A stretch of 64,000 bases of DNA from Fen-1135 sp963705275 (lineage in GTDB: Bacteria; Desulfobacterota; Syntrophia; Syntrophales; UBA2185): contig OY970063.1 in assembly GCA_963705275.1 (NCBI GenBank), forward strand, positions 868,001-932,000. Direction: 5' to 3'. Below the pieces are notes generated by a model. That model ran no database searches, was not told where the DNA came from, and saw nothing but the letters and a program-made list of their open reading frames with translations. Shown one piece after another: positions 37,901 through 47,617 of this stretch. The translations under genes were made by a program, and so were the position numbers. Every line of letters begins with the position of its first letter. Position 1 is the first letter of the stretch.

Positions 37901-38830
37901 TCCATTTACGAAAGGCTGGCCGACAGAAATTACCGGAAGTTGGTCAGGGATTTTTCGACCGAATTCAATCAAAAAAGAACTGACGGCGCCTTTTCATTCA
38001 CTAACGTGAATACAATATCCGATATAGTTCTTCTTCTCAAATATGCAGCCGGAAAACTGCCTCTTGAAGACTACTGGAGCGATTTCAAGAGCGAGGAGGG
38101 TCTGCCATCCCCGGTCGAGATGCTTGACATATCTCTTGGCCATTCGATAGATGAGCTTTCCAGGCCGATAGACGCCATCAGGCATCAGGCAAAAACAGTC
38201 ACAGTCGGAACAAGCAGGAAGGAACAGCCTCTCAGGGGCATGATTTTTGACATATTGCGACAACTCGAATTTTCTATCAAATCCATAGCAACCAAGAATG
38301 TATTGACAATTGCACGGATTCAGCCGGCCATTGCCGCGTTGAAGGGCTATACCCTCTACGGCATTAATAATCTGGACGCTGAAGGAAATCCCGTCGATGC
38401 CTCAACGATAACCATCAAGAACAGGGGTGGCATCTCTCTTGCTATGAAATCGAGGACGGAAAGTTCGGGGAATCTAATGGGAACCAAAAGGACTATAGTG
38501 AGTACCGGCCATGTGTACATCGGCCGCGGAAAATCCGACGGCGCTTCCATGGTCGTCATACCCCTTCTCGGAGACAAGGGAAGCGTAGGGAACTTGCTCT
38601 TGATCCACGTGGAATTTAATGAATCACTTTCCGGGAAAGGAAAGAAAGAAGTCTTAGGCTACAAATTTAACGACATCCGCAATCTCGTCAACGAATATAA
38701 TCTGCCCTGGGATGACAGCTACCTGGAAAATATTTCCACAGGCACTCTCCTGGGCGAGCCGATGGAGGTTATTGCGGGTCAGATAAGAAAATCTCTGGGA
38801 GGGAACAGCGGCAACTCTCAGGCGAAGTAA
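34994..38830 (+). CDS. Giant GlmS-like protein (glutaminase domain plus two SIS domains)
   Basis: About 1278 residues. A class II glutaminase domain is clear: CGFAGILA near residue 59, HTRWASVGSITEDNCHPLNN near 350, ILNGDIDNYQSLR near 406, TDTKIIPLQIEKHL and IFSSELYGLVEGT. Two SIS domains follow: RRIIVIGHGTAAVAGEAVAD with ITQSGTTTDTNRA and VASTKAFYSQVVAG, and a second near 817 (RYWAIVGDGPNKAAADEI). About 310 C-terminal residues have no match I can name. Oddities: the nucleophile cysteine is not at residue 2 but after a ~58-residue extension; about 220 extra residues separate it from HTRW; the length is twice GlmS. Expected to make glucosamine-6-phosphate or a related amino sugar. ATG 34994 overlaps the upstream stop (ATGA). 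Confidence 0.75.
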   Translation: MTTSIKRDWDFASMQILKQWYAETVSYLKKWKIYVGIDVYRAPIYSIVFFPIIHDVVCCGFAGILAIRGAGKLEKGNLIKKLAQLFRNIKKNDMTALSTGSIKPGKYLGGDRYLQDMEKTLFQLKTAVAFQEIYFKPPKAGELSALTEEMKAFFLDEEKRLEENAGNFPTEETETINSRHILMKDIIWGLEKDVLENIEKIRRLAGADSVNEISPESFTKYKRMNFLLNCLDRLEVRGRDSAGMQISFRLPDTASLENILNVFKEKGLYDDYSMRIRAGDLINGSICLSHAVPSKDSPRAKGIDLAFVYKTSSIIGELGQNVRNLRRFIANDKVFHELSKEKTEFETSISHTRWASVGSITEDNCHPLNNFTMNKNDSHEDVAWPEIVKNYPFYGKGSWFINVILNGDIDNYQSLRNEIEGGGDLIAPHITTDTKIIPLQIEKHLSAGHDLAEAFRLAVNDFEGSHAIAMVSNTEPGKVFLALRGSGQSIYVGLAPDEYIFSSELYGLVEGTPFFLKMDGERPSSADDPEAAGQIFILEQNSQGGLPGISALFYDGTSLSIGDDSIQKAEITTRDIDRGDFPHYFLKEISEATLSVRKTLRGKYRIAKTESGRYRVTFNLGRDIIPERFRQALTGGEVRRIIVIGHGTAAVAGEAVADGLHRYLKGTHIKIDAKVASELSGFFLEDDLKDTLVIPITQSGTTTDTNRAVAMAVERGATVIAIVNRRQSDITGKANGVFYTSDGRDIEMSVASTKAFYSQVVAGHVLALCLAQLLTNVSDDFIADELHNLEQAPNMMFRVIEKKEQIKQSVEQLAKKRRYWAIVGDGPNKAAADEIRIKLSELCYKTISSDFIENKKHIDLSAEPLIIVCAAGSPETVTGDIIKDVAIFKAHRAGVVVFADEGEDRFDGVADQVVEVPKAAMPIPVILNTLAGHLWGYYAACSINEDAIFLREFRSHLDHIMAEHEKRNYSIYERLADRNYRKLVRDFSTEFNQKRTDGAFSFTNVNTISDIVLLLKYAAGKLPLEDYWSDFKSEEGLPSPVEMLDISLGHSIDELSRPIDAIRHQAKTVTVGTSRKEQPLRGMIFDILRQLEFSIKSIATKNVLTIARIQPAIAALKGYTLYGINNLDAEGNPVDASTITIKNRGGISLAMKSRTESSGNLMGTKRTIVSTGHVYIGRGKSDGASMVVIPLLGDKGSVGNLLLIHVEFNESLSGKGKKEVLGYKFNDIRNLVNEYNLPWDDSYLENISTGTLLGEPMEVIAGQIRKSLGGNSGNSQAK

Positions 38831-38845
38831 ATTTCAGGAGCAATC

Positions 38846-40453
38846 ATGAAGAAGACAAAATTTATTTTTGTGACTGGCGGCGTTCTTTCTTCCCTTGGCA
38901 AAGGTTTGGCTGCTGCTTCTATTGCGGCCCTCCTTGAATGCCGGGGCCTCAGGGTGACCAATCAAAAACTGGATCCGTATATCAACGTCGATCCCGGCAC
39001 CCTCAGTCCATTCCAGCATGGCGAGGTCTTTGTGACGGACGATGGCGCGGAAACAGACCTCGACTTAGGACACTATGAGCGTTTTACCTCGACCCGCATG
39101 GCGAAGTGCAACAACCTCACGTCGGGTCAGGTATATTTTTCGGTAATTTCAAAGGAAAGGAAAGGGGACTATCTGGGCAAGACGGTGCAGGTTATTCCCC
39201 ATGTTACTGATGAAATCAAGGATTACATCAAGAGCTGCGCCGCCGGGTTCGACGTTGCGATCGTGGAAATCGGCGGAACAGTTGGAGACATCGAAAGCCA
39301 ACCCTTTCTGGAAGCAATCAGACAATTCCGCAATGAGGCGGGAAAACAAAACGCCATATTTATACACCTGACATGGGTCCCCTTCATAAAGACCGCCGGG
39401 GAGGTTAAGACAAAACCGACGCAGCACAGTGTTAAGGCCCTTCGTGAAATAGGCATCCAACCGGATATTCTGTTATGCCGTACGGAAGATTTCCTCTCGG
39501 AAGAAATCAAGGCCAAGATAGCTCTTTTTTGTAACGTGGAAGTTTCATGCGTATTTACGGCAAAGGATGTGAATTGCATCTATGAAGTGCCAATCGTTTT
39601 TCACAAGGAAGGGGTGGACAATAAAATTGTCGATCTCTTGAACATCTGGACTGGCAGACCGCATCTGGAGGCATGGGAAGATGTGGCAGACAAGATTAAG
39701 AATCCTCCCCATGAAGTGTGTATCGCCATAGTAGGCAAATATGTGAATTTGACAGATTCCTACAAGAGCCTCAATGAAGCGTTAGTGCATGGGGGCATTG
39801 CAAACAACTGCCGGGTAAACCTGCGCTTTGTCGATTCGGAAAAGATCGAAAAAGAAGGCCTGGGCGACCTTCTTGACGGCGCCGATGGCGTCCTTGTGCC
39901 CGGAGGATTCGGAGAAAGGGGCATTGAGGGGATGATCACTGCCATTCAATTTGCCCGTGAGAATAAGATTCCGTATTTCGGCATCTGCCTGGGAATGCAG
40001 CTCGCCGTCGTGGAATTTGCCCGGCACGTATGCAGACTCGAAAGGGCGAACAGTTCCGAATTTGATAAGAGAACCACGTATCCGGTGATCGATTATCTGC
40101 CCGAGCAGAGATGCATCACGGACATGGGCGCGACCATGAGGTTGGGCGCTTACGCGTGCCTCTTAGAGGCCGGATCCTTCGCATTCGATGCTTACGGCAT
40201 GAGTGAAATCAGTGAAAGACACAGGCACCGCTATGAACTGAATAACAGTTTCAGAGATATCCTTGTGGAAAAGGGGCTGCAAATTACAGGCACGTCACCC
40301 GATCGCCGACTTGTCGAGATTGTCGAGATAAAAGACCACCCGTGGTTTCTGGGATGTCAGTTTCACCCCGAATTTAAATCACGCCCTACGAGCCCCCATC
40401 CGCTCTTCGGCAAATTTATCGGGGCATCTCTAAAGCAAAATTTGAAGAAATAG
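38846..40453 (+). CDS. pyrG: CTP synthase
   Basis: ATP-dependent amination of UTP to CTP using glutamine. 535 residues: N-terminal synthetase domain with FIFVTGGVLSSLGKGLAAAS, LDPYINVDPGTLSPFQHGEV and DLGHYERF, and a C-terminal class I glutaminase with GGFGERGIEGM, the nucleophile cysteine in GICLGMQLAVVEF and the final WFLGCQFHPEFKSRP with His-Glu. AGGAG lies upstream of the ATG, 15 bases after the giant GlmS-like gene; probably the same transcript. Confidence 0.98.
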   Translation: MKKTKFIFVTGGVLSSLGKGLAAASIAALLECRGLRVTNQKLDPYINVDPGTLSPFQHGEVFVTDDGAETDLDLGHYERFTSTRMAKCNNLTSGQVYFSVISKERKGDYLGKTVQVIPHVTDEIKDYIKSCAAGFDVAIVEIGGTVGDIESQPFLEAIRQFRNEAGKQNAIFIHLTWVPFIKTAGEVKTKPTQHSVKALREIGIQPDILLCRTEDFLSEEIKAKIALFCNVEVSCVFTAKDVNCIYEVPIVFHKEGVDNKIVDLLNIWTGRPHLEAWEDVADKIKNPPHEVCIAIVGKYVNLTDSYKSLNEALVHGGIANNCRVNLRFVDSEKIEKEGLGDLLDGADGVLVPGGFGERGIEGMITAIQFARENKIPYFGICLGMQLAVVEFARHVCRLERANSSEFDKRTTYPVIDYLPEQRCITDMGATMRLGAYACLLEAGSFAFDAYGMSEISERHRHRYELNNSFRDILVEKGLQITGTSPDRRLVEIVEIKDHPWFLGCQFHPEFKSRPTSPHPLFGKFIGASLKQNLKK

Positions 40454-40581
40454 AGAATTTTTAGAAACTTTCCTTTTTGTCATCTTTTCCTTACTGAAGA
40501 TGAATCTCAAACTTCCACGCCTCGGTACTTTTCCAAATGAGATGAAAAAGTATCGCGACCTGTTTACAAACCAAGCCGTTG

Positions 40582-41904
40582 CTAAAGTTCTTGTCCAAGC
40601 CTGGATAATACAGGAGATATCTTGACAGGATATGGGGGTGTCGTCTCCAGTCTCTGAAAATGAGCCGGAAGGGACTTCAACTGTGACCGTGTATAAGCTG
40701 CGATCTCCTTCAAATCCTGGCGCCGGGAAATTATTTTGCCGCCACTCATCACCTTGGCAAGAAGGGCAGCTCCCTGTGTCTCATCCCCTTCGATGGTCAG
40801 GACATCCCCGGCCATCGTCCGGTTTTCAAACTGGCGAAATACCTGTTTGCGTCCCGGAATGGTGGCCTTCCCCTTTGACTTCTTGAAGCGCGGCGTGCCG
40901 GCATACTCCATCAGCTTGTAAGCGCATTCCAGGTATGGTGCGTCTTCCGAGGTATCTAATTTTGTGCCCACGCCAAAACCGCTTATGGGCGCACCTTGAG
41001 ACAGCAAATCACGGATAGCATACTCATCAAGATTGCCGCTCGCGAAGATGCGGATGTCTGTCATTCCTGCCTGGTCAAGAATCTCGCGGACCTCTTTCGA
41101 GAGAACCAGCAGGTCGCCGCTGTCAAGGCGGACGGCACGAACACTTATTCCTGTTTCCTTTAATATTTTCGCCGCCTCGACTGCCTTTTCAGCACCTTTA
41201 TGGACATCATAGGTATCAATAAGGAGGGTCGTATTATTCGGATTTGCGCGCGCAAAACTGAGAAACGCCGCCAGTTCATCCTCATGGGCCTCAACATAGG
41301 AATGTGCCATAGTTCCGAAGATGGGTATCCCGAAGATGGCCTCCGCCAGCACGGTTGATGTGCCGGCGAATCCCGTCATATATGAGTCCCGGGCCGCCAG
41401 TAGCCCCGCCTCGGCCCCATGAGATCGCCGGACCCCGAAGTCAATCAGAACGGCTCTGTCATCCGCGGCCAGAATGCAACGTGCCGCCTTGCTTGCAATG
41501 AGGATCTCAAAATGCAGGATATTAATCAGGCGGGTCTCAATTAGTTGAGCCTCCGGCATGGGGGCGACCACACGCACAACAGGTTCATTTTCAAAGAACA
41601 CTGTTCCTTCCGGCATGGCATACACGTCACCTGTGAAACGGAATTTAGCGAGATAATCCAGCAGGCCTTTGGAAAACCTGCCCGTACCTGCAATATATTT
41701 CAGTTCCTCTTCAGTGAATCGCATCCCTTCAAGGAAAGCAAGCAGAGTATCAAGACCGGCCGCTACCAGGAAGCCGCGACTCGAAGGTAGACTCCGCACA
41801 TAAAACTCGAAGACTGCCTCTTTGTGCATGTTCTCATCCACATAACCCTGCATCATGGTCAACTGATAAAGATCGGTAAGAAGCGGACTGGTTAACAGGT
41901 TCAT
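40582..41904 (-). CDS. pncB: Nicotinate phosphoribosyltransferase
   Basis: NAD salvage: nicotinate plus PRPP (with ATP) to nicotinate mononucleotide, the substrate of NadD encoded at 10705-11358. 440 residues with LLTDLYQLTMMQGY at the start, DFGVRRSHGAEAGLLAARDS, GTMAHSYVEAHEDEL, VRLDSGDLLVLSKEVR, IFASGNLDEYAI and GFGVGTKLDTS. AGGAGAA precedes ATG 41904. The C-terminal 60 residues are a short extension seen in the bacterial long form. Confidence 0.94.
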   Translation of the reverse strand: MNLLTSPLLTDLYQLTMMQGYVDENMHKEAVFEFYVRSLPSSRGFLVAAGLDTLLAFLEGMRFTEEELKYIAGTGRFSKGLLDYLAKFRFTGDVYAMPEGTVFFENEPVVRVVAPMPEAQLIETRLINILHFEILIASKAARCILAADDRAVLIDFGVRRSHGAEAGLLAARDSYMTGFAGTSTVLAEAIFGIPIFGTMAHSYVEAHEDELAAFLSFARANPNNTTLLIDTYDVHKGAEKAVEAAKILKETGISVRAVRLDSGDLLVLSKEVREILDQAGMTDIRIFASGNLDEYAIRDLLSQGAPISGFGVGTKLDTSEDAPYLECAYKLMEYAGTPRFKKSKGKATIPGRKQVFRQFENRTMAGDVLTIEGDETQGAALLAKVMSGGKIISRRQDLKEIAAYTRSQLKSLPAHFQRLETTPPYPVKISPVLSRLGQEL

Positions 41905-42242
41905 TGATTTCTCCTAGAGTGGATTAGTTCTTATGGAAAAGGGTGAAAGTACCATAAACAATTCGTCGGCGTCTTATCAAGTGAAAAATAGATCGCAGAA
42001 TTTCAACTATTCAGGGGGATCGCTGCGCCCTGCCGCCTATAGGGCGACGGTGCGAGTACAATTTTGTTGTCACTCCATCGAGAAATTACATTTATGTTTC
42101 TTTATCGCATCTTCGGCATGTAGAAAGAGACGGCAAATACTCCCCATATTCAACAGAGTATAGATATTAAAGCATGTTTTTGCATCTGGCACATATCTTG
42201 AGTTATAATATTTCGAATTTCAGATCAGGAGGAATAATAATA
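41905..42242. other. Intergenic region between divergent genes
   Basis: About 340 bases between pncB and the outer-membrane protein gene. It holds a likely promoter close to 42209 and the AGGAGG ribosome site of the outer-membrane gene. A GC-rich dyad (CGCCCTGCCGCC/GGCGACGG) around 42025-42055 is visible. Nothing else recognised. Confidence 0.5.
42180..42209 (+). promoter_or_regulatory. Probable sigma-70 promoter of the outer-membrane protein gene
   Basis: TATAAT at 42204-42209 with TTGCAT 18 bases upstream (42180-42185). It lies about 33 bases before the start codon, whose ribosome site AGGAGG follows. Confidence 0.5.
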
Positions 42243-43192
42243 ATGAAAAGATATTTCGTCGTGAGAGATGCTTTTTTGGGTGTCGTTGTGACTCTGCTCT
42301 TTCTGACAGCGGGTACGACTTCCATTTTGGCTGAGGATCAGAAACCCGCGGCAGCAGTGCCTGCCCCTACAACAGCACAGCAGCAGCGGCTTCGGCTGCG
42401 CCTGCGGAAGACAAGCCTACCGGTTCGTTAGCCATTTCCGGTTTGTCAAAATATGTGTGGCGGGGATATGAGATGACGAAGAACAGCGTTGTCATTCAAC
42501 CTTCTCTGACTGTCGGTTATAAAGGGTTTAGCGCCAATATCTGGGGAAATATTGATACGAAACCCTACTCGACAACAGATGCCAGCTATTCCAGCACCTG
42601 GACAGAGACAGACCTTACTCTCTCTTATACCAAGACTTTTGGTATTTTAAACGCGGGTCTTGGTTACATTTATTATGGCCTGCAGGCCCCGAATGCCGGC
42701 GCCGTAAAACCTCTTGATTCACAGGAAATATTTATCACTCTCGGTCTTAACACTCTTCTTACGCCGACTTTGACGGCCTATAAGGAAATTGACCATTATC
42801 ACCAGTATTATTTCCTGTTGGGTATTTCCCATACCTTTGAATTCAACAAGACCGTTTCGCTGCAACTGAGCGCATCCGCGAGCTACTTGCTCAGCGACTA
42901 TGCCGATGCGACCCTCTACAATGTGAATTCATCGTATGGCGGCTATCCAAAGTTCAATGACAATTACCAGGCGACAAACGACAAATTCAGTAATTTCCAC
43001 GACGGCGTGCTCACAGCGAGCCTCCCTATAAATGTGGCGAAATATCTAACCGTGGCCCCAACAGTATCCTACTCCTTCCCTCTATCGGACGATGCGAAAA
43101 GGGAGATCAAGGCCCGCGGCAAATTGGCCAATCCGGCTGATAACGACAGCAGTTACCTTTACGGCGGCCTGACTGTCACCTTAAGCTTCTAA
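42243..43192 (+). pseudogene. Outer-membrane beta-barrel protein (TIGR02001-like), one frameshift
   Basis: A signal peptide (GVVVTLLFLTAGTTSILAED) and an Ala/Pro-rich linker are in the first frame, which closes at about 42431; the mature part is in another frame and begins PTGSLAISGLSKYVWRGYEM. The change falls in the GCAGCAGCAGCGG repeat at about 42375-42389. The mature part has the alternating pattern of a small barrel (NVWRG-type first strand, GYIYYGLQAP, YKEIDHYHQYYFLLGI) and ends in an aromatic residue (GGLTVTLSF). Joined, about 316 residues. The YVWRG motif matches the TIGR02001 family of unknown function. Own promoter, AGGAGG ribosome site and terminator suggest an active gene, so the shift may be a sequencing error. 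Confidence 0.75.
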
Positions 43193-43199
43193 CACACCC

Positions 43200-43254
43200 G
43201 CCGTCGCAGCTATCGACAACCCCTCTTCCTTCGGGGTTAGGTGGCTGCGGCGGC
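43200..43254. terminator. Long hairpin between convergent genes
   Basis: Outer stem GCCGTCGCAGC / GCTGCGGCGGC (one G-T pair) enclosing a second stem AACCCC / GGGGTT. It begins eight bases after the outer-membrane gene stop and about 40 bases from the end of the convergent phosphodiesterase gene, so it may end transcription from both sides. T runs are short. Confidence 0.65.
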
Positions 43255-43292
43255 TCCCCTGATTCCACGAGTCATTGCCGCCCACCGTGTCG

Positions 43293-43985
43293 TCATCTCT
43301 TGACTAAACGTTCAGGAAAGTCGGTGAATATCCCGTCAACGCCCGATGCCCGCAACCTATCAATTTCTTCGGGGCTATTAACCGTATACACAAATGCCTT
43401 CAGTCCACGTTCATGTGCACGTGCAATAAATCGTGCACTGGCGAGATTGATGTGGGCATGTACGGAGTATGCATCATATCGCCCGGCAAATATCGCATAG
43501 TGGCGACGGGGACGATCTATGAGAATACCTATCCTGATATAGGGGTTGAGCTTCCTGACCTTCCTTAATTGACGGCGATTGAATGACGATACTATAAACT
43601 GTTCATAATTCCAGTGCCGGTCCCTGACATACTCCTCGATCATCGAAACCGCCAATCCCTCTGTTTTAGGACCTTTTAACTCGACATTTATCCCGGCTCT
43701 GTGGTTTACCGAGTCGAGGACCTCACGGAGCGTGGGGATACGCTGACCCTTCCCCGCATCGAGGGAGCGCAGGTGTGCGAGAGATTTATCTCTGACATAA
43801 CCGGTGCCGTTTGTAGTGCGCTCAAGTTGTTCGTCGTGTATAACGATCAGGTCGCCCTCAACGACATGCACATCTATTTCAATCCAATCAGCGCCCAGAG
43901 CAATGGCTTTCTCCACGGCCGCGAGCGTGTTTTCCGGTTCATGCCCTGATGCACCGCGATGGGCAAAACAGATGAGTTTTTTCAT
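43293..43985 (-). CDS. Glycerophosphodiester phosphodiesterase
   Basis: 230-residue TIM-barrel enzyme that splits glycerophosphodiesters into glycerol-3-phosphate and an alcohol. AHRGASGHEPENTLAA carries the catalytic histidine-arginine, EIDVHVVEGDLIVIHDEQLE has the metal-binding E-D and second catalytic histidine, NVELKG provides the third acid, and the barrel ends with VYTVNSPEEIDRL and GVDGIFTDFPE. No signal peptide, so cytoplasmic (UgpQ-like). Ribosome site before the ATG is weak. Confidence 0.94.
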   Translation of the reverse strand: MKKLICFAHRGASGHEPENTLAAVEKAIALGADWIEIDVHVVEGDLIVIHDEQLERTTNGTGYVRDKSLAHLRSLDAGKGQRIPTLREVLDSVNHRAGINVELKGPKTEGLAVSMIEEYVRDRHWNYEQFIVSSFNRRQLRKVRKLNPYIRIGILIDRPRRHYAIFAGRYDAYSVHAHINLASARFIARAHERGLKAFVYTVNSPEEIDRLRASGVDGIFTDFPERLVKR

Positions 43986-44067
43986 GGTGAGAGGAAAAGG
44001 AATAACTTGTTAGAATAATATTAAAAGCTGTTTAATTAAAACCTAAACACTTCGGCGCACTCCGTGA

Positions 44068-47000
44068 CTACTCGTTTCCCTCCACAATCCCAACCTCTTC
44101 TTCCGTCAATCCATACAGTTCATAAACGAGCTTATCGATCTGACGGTCGGTGGTGTCGATCTGACGCTGGAGCGTAGTCTTGTCATGTTCGGTTTTTGCG
44201 GCTGCCAGTTTCTTATTGAGGGAAAGCATCTGCTCAACCAGCGTCACCATGTGGCTATGTCGGTCCTTGTCGGCAGCTTTAGAAAAGTCTATGGTGTAGA
44301 CAGGGAGTTGTGACAAGAACTGGCGATTGGCAGACATCCATCCCCCGCGAAAGGGTGCGCTTACAAACGGAAAATACCAGTTCACTAATCTTGACTTGAG
44401 CAATCCGAGCAATATAGATCAGATCTTGAACTTGATAAGCCGAGCTTAGGTTGATGCACACCCAACAATCAGCTGTAATCCATGAAAGTGACTCTCCTTC
44501 GCCATCGAATGCCAGCATAAACTGATCTTCCGAGACGTGGGACACAAATTTTGATTCGCTGTAGAAGTGCCCAATATTTTGACTAGTCGTCCAAATCTAT
44601 GCCAATCTGAATCTTTGAACATACCCTTGTACTCTTTCATACCAATCGTCTTTCGTTCTTTTTGAGGTACGCAGCAGTTCATGGATATTATTCCACTGAA
44701 TTGCATCTCTATTGATTAGACGAACAGGACGCGTCTTCCACTTTATAAGGAAACAAAACATATTGCCGCTTGGGCAAACTACCATATCGTTGCACGTCAG
44801 TCCCGCTCACCAATGCTTGAAACAGCAGGTTCTTTTCAAAAATGTCGCGACTCAGAATTAAGTGCTTTAGACGCTAAACAGTAAGCAGTCGGTGTTTCTT
44901 CTACTAATTCATGATGAAAACATCATCGGCGCTCGTCTGCAATCCAACAAAAGATATCCGCACGCATCGCCAAGCTTCACCGGCATATTGCTCAGTCTCT
45001 CGAAAAGCGTCGATCCCTCGCCGACTGTGAAATTCCACTCTGCTCGCACTGATCTTGCCAGCCGAGATATTTCCCTCAACGACCTGCCACGACTCTCGCC
45101 ACACGATCGAAATCTTGAACTTTTTTGAATCTGCACTCTCATTGTACCAGTCTTGATCAAGAAACCAGAAGGCAGCGTGTATGTCGTGGCATCCTTGAAC
45201 AAATACCTGATGATCACCGAAATGAATTACTTCCGACAGAGTGATGGCCTTTAGCTAGCAAGTCTACGCAGTGGTTCGCCATACTGCGAATTGAAAAACT
45301 TATGTGGAAGAATGAAGCCAAGTCGCCCTTTGTTGTTTAAAAGGCCCAGGCCTTTTTCTACGAAGACCACGTATATGTCATAGTTTCCCTTGCTCGCGGA
45401 TGTGTAACATGTCTTGTAAAATTCTACTTCCAGTGGCGCCCATTCTTTAAGCGCCTGAATGCGCACATACGGTGGATTCCCGATGACAGCGTCGAATCCG
45501 CCATTCTTGAAGATTACCGGAAATTCTTTTTCCCAGTCGAATACATTGACACGATAGCGTTCTCGTCATCAAAAAAGCTTAATTGTTGGTTGTCGTAGAA
45601 ATCGGGGCCGATGAGGGAGTTGCCGCACTTGATGTTGTTCCCCAGATCGGGCAGAGCCCTTTCGCGGAAAAGTTTGAGTTGGTTAGACAGCGTTTGTTCG
45701 TTTTCGCCTTCGAGAACTTTGAGAAGGAGTGAGAGCTTCGTAACTTCCACTGCCTGCGGATCGATGTCAACACCATAGATGTTGTTAAGAAGGATGCGTT
45801 TTCTTTCCGCCGTTGTCAGACGCCACTCGCCGCGAATAATCTGGTAGAGAGTCGGATTTCGACCCTTCGCCCATTTTCCCGGATCATCTTCGATGTACTG
45901 GTCACGGTGCCAGTCTAAAAGATACTGATATGCGCCAATGAGGAAGGACCCGGAACCGCAGGCGGGATCGAGTATGCGAATGTCTGCTCGCACTGCCGCG
46001 AGGCCCCGGTTTCTTCCCTTCGAGGAGCTTGCCCACCGTATTCTTCACGATGTAATCCACGATATACGTTGGCGTGTAGTAGATGCCGCCCGCCTTCTTG
46101 ACCTCCGGCTTTTCCTCTACCCTGGCCCGATGCCCCGCTGTGAGGTGGATGACCTTGCCCAGGAACTGCTCATATATCTGGCCGAGGATATCAGCGGGAA
46201 GGACGGAAAATTCATAGGGACTTTCGGGATAGTAAAGGCTCTTGAAGATTTCCTTTAATGGCTTATCGTCTATGGTGAGATTTAGAGTCAGGTCATCCGG
46301 CGGCTCATAGCGGTCTTTCTCTTTCCGGAAATGAAATAGACCGGAATTGTATTTGTCGTCCGCTTTGTAATAGATCTGGATTAAACGTTGATAGATATTC
46401 GTGCCGTTCTGAAGGGCCATAAGCTGGGCATTCGGTTCAATCCCCCGGTCTTCACAGATACGCAAGAAGATGATCCGGTCAATTGTCTTTCCTACAGCGA
46501 AATTGAGTTCACGTTGCGTCAGCTTTGGATTTCGGAGGGCGATAATCTGCGCCAGGGACTGCCGCCAAGTGTCGATGTCAGAAAGGAAGGCGGCATCAAC
46601 ACCGGCAGTTCCTTTTTTGCGACTCGCGGTTGCGGCGTAGCGGTCGAAGGAGCCTTTGAGAACGGCATCCTTGGAAAAGATCGAATGAGACTTCTTCCCA
46701 GGTTTTTTCGAAGCGCCGGTAATTGAATTGCATAATGCGCGCGGTTGAGGCCTTATCCGTGATCTTAGGCTTTACCGCGCAATCATAAACGGCAAGTTCC
46801 TCAAAATTGGTGAGGATGGAGAGCGGAAGTTTGGCGGACCATGCGTAACGCCGCAGTTGATATGAGGGGCTGGGATCATCCGAAATGTTGATGGAGGGTC
46901 TCTTTGTTTCAACAAAGAATTTCCGCATACCGCCGACGCGGAACGAATAATCGGGGGCTTTGGTAGCACCGCCTACCTTGATGGCGTCTTCGTGGATCAC

Positions 47001-47189
47001 ATCTTTGTAGACTTCCGCATAGCCGGCTGTGTTGTCTACGTCCCAGCCGAGCGCCTTGAAGAACGGATCCACAAACTCGCGGCGCAGTTGTGTCTCATTA
47101 TAGCCGTCTGACTCGTAAGCCTCGCGGTTTCGGTCAAAACGCTCAACAAGATCCATTATTTCTTTGGGAGCAGCCATCTTTTTATCCAT
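44068..47189 (-). pseudogene. Type IIG restriction-modification enzyme, multiply frameshifted
   Basis: One decayed gene of about 1040 codons. From the N-terminus: a PD-(D/E)XK nuclease domain (APDYSFRVGG, FFVETKRPS); a helical linker (RELNFAVGKTIDRIIFLRIC, GRIYEQFLGKVI-like region, GIYYTPTYIVDYIVKNTVGK); an N6-adenine methylase with motif I DPACGSGSF and motif IV NPPY; and a C-terminal target-recognition domain ending FRGGWMSANRQFLSQLPVYT and LVYELYGLTEEEVGIVEGN. These parts lie in at least six successive frames (changes near 46600-46700, 45960-45995, 45520-45560, 45215-45260, 44920-45060 and more to 44410). Much higher damage density than elsewhere, so real decay is likely. Similar enzymes cut and methylate DNA in a single chain. 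Confidence 0.85.
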
Positions 47190-47194
47190 TATGA

Positions 47195-47617
47195 TCAGAC
47201 AGGTTCCGCTAACAGCTTGACCCTTTGCCCGTCAATCTCAAGAGTAGTCTTGGAAAAGGTATATTTACGGATTATCTTGCCATCCTTGAAATGCATCACG
47301 TCAACGCCACGCCTTCGCTCAGGCTTTCCCCGGTATCCTTTCTCGCCTGAAGGCCAGTCCAAGGTCCACTGGAAAAGAACTTTTTGATTGCCTTCATCGA
47401 TGAAGGTGTCTTCCTCAGTGAAGCGGAAACCGCCGTGATTCTTGAACCAGGGATCCCAGGCCTGGTGGATTGCCTTCTTGCCCTGTGCTTTGCCGCCCGT
47501 CCAGTTTTCGAAGATAGCGTCCTCATGAAAGAGGTCCATGACCTTGTCAAGATCATGAGCATTCCAGGCCTCATACCACTGGGCCAGGGTATTTCTAATT
47601 TCCTTAGCGGTAAGCAT
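47195..47617 (-). CDS. SnoaL/NTF2-like protein
   Basis: 140-residue alpha+beta barrel of the NTF2 superfamily: RNTLAQWYEAWNAHDLDKVM (first helix), LFHEDAIFENWTGGKAQGKK, FQWTLDWPSG and the final VDVMHFKDGKIIRKYTF strand. Such proteins include polyketide cyclases, isomerases and small-ligand binders; catalytic residues are not fixed, so no function can be given. It lies six bases upstream of the restriction-modification gene in the same direction. ATG 47617 is preceded by GGGGAGGAAGAG. Confidence 0.75.
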   Translation of the reverse strand: MLTAKEIRNTLAQWYEAWNAHDLDKVMDLFHEDAIFENWTGGKAQGKKAIHQAWDPWFKNHGGFRFTEEDTFIDEGNQKVLFQWTLDWPSGEKGYRGKPERRRGVDVMHFKDGKIIRKYTFSKTTLEIDGQRVKLLAEPV

